Shown here one piece after another: positions 6,602 to 9,623 of a DNA stretch of 9,623 nt (its first letter is position 1; every line of letters begins with the position of its first letter). The stretch is from Quadrisphaera sp. (GTDB lineage: Bacteria > Actinomycetota > Actinomycetes > Actinomycetales > Quadrisphaeraceae): NCBI GenBank assembly GCA_029258695.1, contig JARIBR010000092.1, positions 1 through 9,623 of the forward strand, written 5' to 3'. A program made the translations under genes and the position numbers. The notes beneath the pieces were generated by a model. That model ran no database searches. It was given only the letters and a program-made list of their open reading frames with translations, and was not told where the DNA came from.

Positions 6602-7276
6602 TCACCCGGCGCTCCGCGGGGGGTCGTCAGCCGCGCTGCTGGACGGGGTGCCCGACACGCGGCCCTGATCTGCGTCACCGGGAGGGTCCTCCTCGCCGGT
6701 GGCACCTCCCGGGTGCGCCTCGGCGTCGACGTCGACGCAGGGTCCCTCCTCCCACCACGCACCCAGCAGGTCCTGCACCTCGTCACCGAGCGGGTCCACG
6801 CCGCGGCCGGCGGCCAGGGAGTGGGCGAGCAGCGCGTGCAGGCACTTCACCCGTGAGGGCAGGCCACCCGCGGAGACGCCGGCGATCTCCGGCACCTCCC
6901 CCAGCTCGGCGCGGCGGCTCAGGTAGTCCTCGTGGGCGCCCTGCTGGGCGGCGGCCAGCTCCGGGTCCTCGGCGATCCTGCGGGTCATCTGCGCCATGAG
7001 CCCGGAGGACTCCAGGGTGCCCACGGCGGAGGCGGCCCGCGGGCAGGTGAGGTAGAAGGTGGTGGGGAAGGGGCTGCCGTCGGGCAGGCGGGGCCTCGTG
7101 GCGACCACGTCCGGCAGGGAGCAGGGGCAGCGGTGGGCCACGGCGGCCATCCCGCGGGGCTGGCGTCCCAGCTGGGCGCCGACGGCTGCTGCGTCGGCGT
7201 CGCTGACGCCGCCGGCACCGCTGACGGGCTCTTCCGGGACGCCGCCCTCGGGGTGGTCCTGCGCAGCGCCGGTCAC
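6602..7276 (-). CDS. DUF501 family protein
   Basis: The predicted product is a 224-residue protein whose central part (about 31-175) matches the actinobacterial DUF501 family, of unknown biochemical function. Conserved-looking blocks are HRCPCSLPDVVATRPRLPDG (48-67), PFPTTFYLTCPRA (69-81), AHEDYLSRR (114-122) and ISAGGLPSRVKCLHALLAHS as it reads here with Val for the usual residue (131-153), then GVDPLGD (159-165). Cys50, Cys52, Cys78, Cys145, His147 and His152 could make a metal site, but that is inference. The tail (about 180-224) is acidic, Gly/Pro/Ser-rich and probably disordered. GTG 7276 is preferred: it overlaps the ftsB stop as GTGA, the classic sign of translational coupling. A GTG at 7303 would give a longer overlap and nine more residues. 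Family members are typically found right after the FtsB/DivIC-like gene and next to ppx, as partly seen here, hinting at a cell-envelope or phosphate-related role that remains unproven. Confidence 0.85.
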   Translation of the reverse strand: MTGAAQDHPEGGVPEEPVSGAGGVSDADAAAVGAQLGRQPRGMAAVAHRCPCSLPDVVATRPRLPDGSPFPTTFYLTCPRAASAVGTLESSGLMAQMTRRIAEDPELAAAQQGAHEDYLSRRAELGEVPEIAGVSAGGLPSRVKCLHALLAHSLAAGRGVDPLGDEVQDLLGAWWEEGPCVDVDAEAHPGGATGEEDPPGDADQGRVSGTPSSSAADDPPRSAG

Positions 7277-7794
7277 CGGCCCGCAGCTTCCACGGAGTCC
7301 CACAGGCGCCCGTACCAGGCGTCGGCGTCCGCGGTGGGCCGTCCGCCCCCCTCGTCGCGGGTCGCCGCGTCGACGGACGTCACCAGCGGCTGGTCGCCCT
7401 CGGGTTCCTCCGGGAGGTCGAGGACGACGTACCCGGTCTCCCCGGGCAGCACGTAGTGCAGCCGGGCACGGGCCTGGGCCGCGACGAAGGCCGGGTCGTC
7501 CCAGCGCTGGAGGGTGGCGCTCAACCGGTCCTTCTCCTGCGCCGCGGCCGCGACGTCCCGGTGGAGGGCAGCGGTGTTGGACTGCTCACGGACGTAGGTG
7601 CCGAGCGGACCGAGCACGGAGAGCACGCACAGCACCACGAGCGCGCCGAGGATGCCGGCGCGCACCGCACGGTTGCCGCCGTCCCGGCGCCCCCGGGCAG
7701 GTCGTCGCCGGCCTCCCCGGGCCGCGGTGCGCCCGCTGCGAGCGGCCGCGGCCGGCGCCCCCGCCGGCGCGGACCGCCGGGGGCGGTCGACCAC
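7273..7794 (-). CDS. ftsB: FtsB/DivIC-like septum formation initiator
   Basis: The predicted product is a 173-residue bitopic division protein expected to act with FtsL and FtsQ homologues in activating septal peptidoglycan synthesis. Residues 1-45 are a long, Arg/Ala/Pro-rich, strongly basic cytoplasmic segment. One hydrophobic helix follows (about 46-68), then a heptad-like extracytoplasmic coiled coil (about 69-97), then the family signature WDDPAFVAAQARARLHYV (98-115) and PGETGYVVLD (117-126). The C-terminal tail (about 127-173) is acidic and of low complexity. The start is GTG 7794, six bases after the eno stop; upstream purines (GTGAG) are a weak ribosome binding site. Its stop overlaps the next gene's start. 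The position between eno and the DUF501 gene is the standard actinobacterial one and supports the call. The DivIC and FtsB names are used interchangeably for this family. Confidence 0.9.
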   Translation of the reverse strand: MVDRPRRSAPAGAPAAAARSGRTAARGGRRRPARGRRDGGNRAVRAGILGALVVLCVLSVLGPLGTYVREQSNTAALHRDVAAAAQEKDRLSATLQRWDDPAFVAAQARARLHYVLPGETGYVVLDLPEEPEGDQPLVTSVDAATRDEGGGRPTADADAWYGRLWDSVEAAGR

Positions 7795-7800
7795 GTCGGC

Positions 7801-9192
<1,392 letters not shown>

Positions 9193-9205
9193 TCAGCTCC
9201 CGGTG

Positions 9206-9233
9206 CGCACGCCCGCCGCGTGCCCGGCGTGCG
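9206..9233 (-). terminator. Possible hairpin terminator after the right-edge gene
   Basis: Bases 9206-9213 can pair with 9226-9233 in an 8-bp GC-rich stem with a 12-base loop. It lies about 40 bases past the stop of the truncated minus-strand gene and upstream of the putative eno promoter, a sensible place for a terminator. No T-run follows. In DNA this GC-rich, 8-bp stems arise by chance, so the assignment is weak. Confidence 0.3.
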
Positions 9234-9272
9234 GTGCGCCCGGGAAGCGCGCCCTCCGGACGACCGCTCGGC

Positions 9273-9623
9273 TCAGGACGCCGCGGGGCGCAGGGCCACG
9301 GCCCACGCGCCGCCCGTCCCGCTGCTGCTGAGCCGCCACGCCAGCGCTCCGGTGGGCCCGGGCACGGGCCGGCTCTGCCACGAGAGCGCCCCGTCCTGCC
9401 CGCCGACGCTCTGCCAGGCCTGGGTCCACCCGGCGGGCGGGGTGGCGGTGGCCGTGCGCGAGTTCACGCCGACGCCCCCGACCACCATGGCCCCCGCGGT
9501 CTGCGTCGTCACCCCGTCGGTGACGAGGTCACGGACGCTCGACGCGGCGACGCCGCTGACGACGCCGGAGTCCAGGGGACGGGTGGTGTCCACGCCGCGG
9601 AACGCCGTCATCCCGCCGCCCCA
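9273..9623 (-). CDS. C-terminal fragment of a probable secreted or surface protein, truncated by the window edge
   Basis: The open frame runs from the window edge to the TGA at 9273-9275, giving 116 residues (starting WGGGMTAFRGVD). The ATG at 9611 is internal to this frame and need not be the start. The fragment is rich in Gly, Ser, Thr, Ala and Val, with alternating polar/hydrophobic stretches (for example AGAMVVGGVGVNSRT and ALAWRLSSSGTGGAWAVALRP) typical of a beta-sandwich. It resembles the C-terminal repeat-like domains of large exported actinobacterial proteins, where a phrase like YSGVDxxxP is followed by TAGAMVVG-type strands and a final ALRP strand. There is no catalytic motif, membrane segment or sorting signal in the visible part. 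Function cannot be stated. It lies upstream of eno on the same strand, 185 bases away, and is probably a separate transcript. Confidence 0.7.
   Translation of the reverse strand, partial: WGGGMTAFRGVDTTRPLDSGVVSGVAASSVRDLVTDGVTTQTAGAMVVGGVGVNSRTATATPPAGWTQAWQSVGGQDGALSWQSRPVPGPTGALAWRLSSSGTGGAWAVALRPAAS

Overview
This is a very GC-rich chromosomal window from a member of the Actinomycetota. Three things point there: overwhelming G/C at third codon positions, mostly GTG start codons, and the conserved gene set enolase, FtsB/DivIC-like septum protein, DUF501 protein and Ppx/GppA phosphatase, followed by a type II NADH dehydrogenase. I recall essentially this order from Streptomyces and related genera. 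The sequence alone does not fix the genus.

Layout from right to left, since most genes are on the minus strand. The right edge (9273-9623) holds the C-terminal end of an otherwise missing secreted or surface-type protein. After a 185-base gap with a possible hairpin and the enolase promoter comes a tight operon: eno (9087-7801), ftsB/divIC-like (7794-7273) and the DUF501 gene (7276-6602), with a 6-base gap and then a 4-base GTGA overlap. Two plus-strand genes follow, a COG1233-type FAD oxidoreductase (4031-5548) and a small glycoside hydrolase family 6 lipoprotein (5633-6592). The second ends 9 bases from the DUF501 stop, in convergent orientation. Divergent from the oxidoreductase is the minus-strand pair ppx (3969-2848) and manA (2840-1569), then ndh (1522-44), which is closed by a perfect 13-bp hairpin.

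Functionally this is mostly core metabolism: glycolysis (eno), cell division (ftsB), polyphosphate/(p)ppGpp-type phosphohydrolysis (ppx), mannose-6-phosphate/fructose-6-phosphate interconversion (manA) and respiratory NADH oxidation (ndh). The accessory part is the plus-strand pair. It sits between the DUF501 gene and ppx, which are neighbours in the layout I know, so the pair looks like an insertion into a conserved block.

Three genes (ndh, the COG1233 gene and the GH6 gene) show a TANNNT -10-like hexamer ending 6-7 bases before the start codon, the arrangement expected for leaderless transcripts. I see no CRISPR array, transposase, tRNA, rRNA, defence cassette or biosynthetic cluster, and no convincing new multi-gene system. 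The most interesting items are the cell-anchored, CBM-less GH6 enzyme, the DUF501 Cys/His pattern, the leaderless-start pattern and the break in the conserved gene block. No stretch longer than 300 bases lacks a gene.
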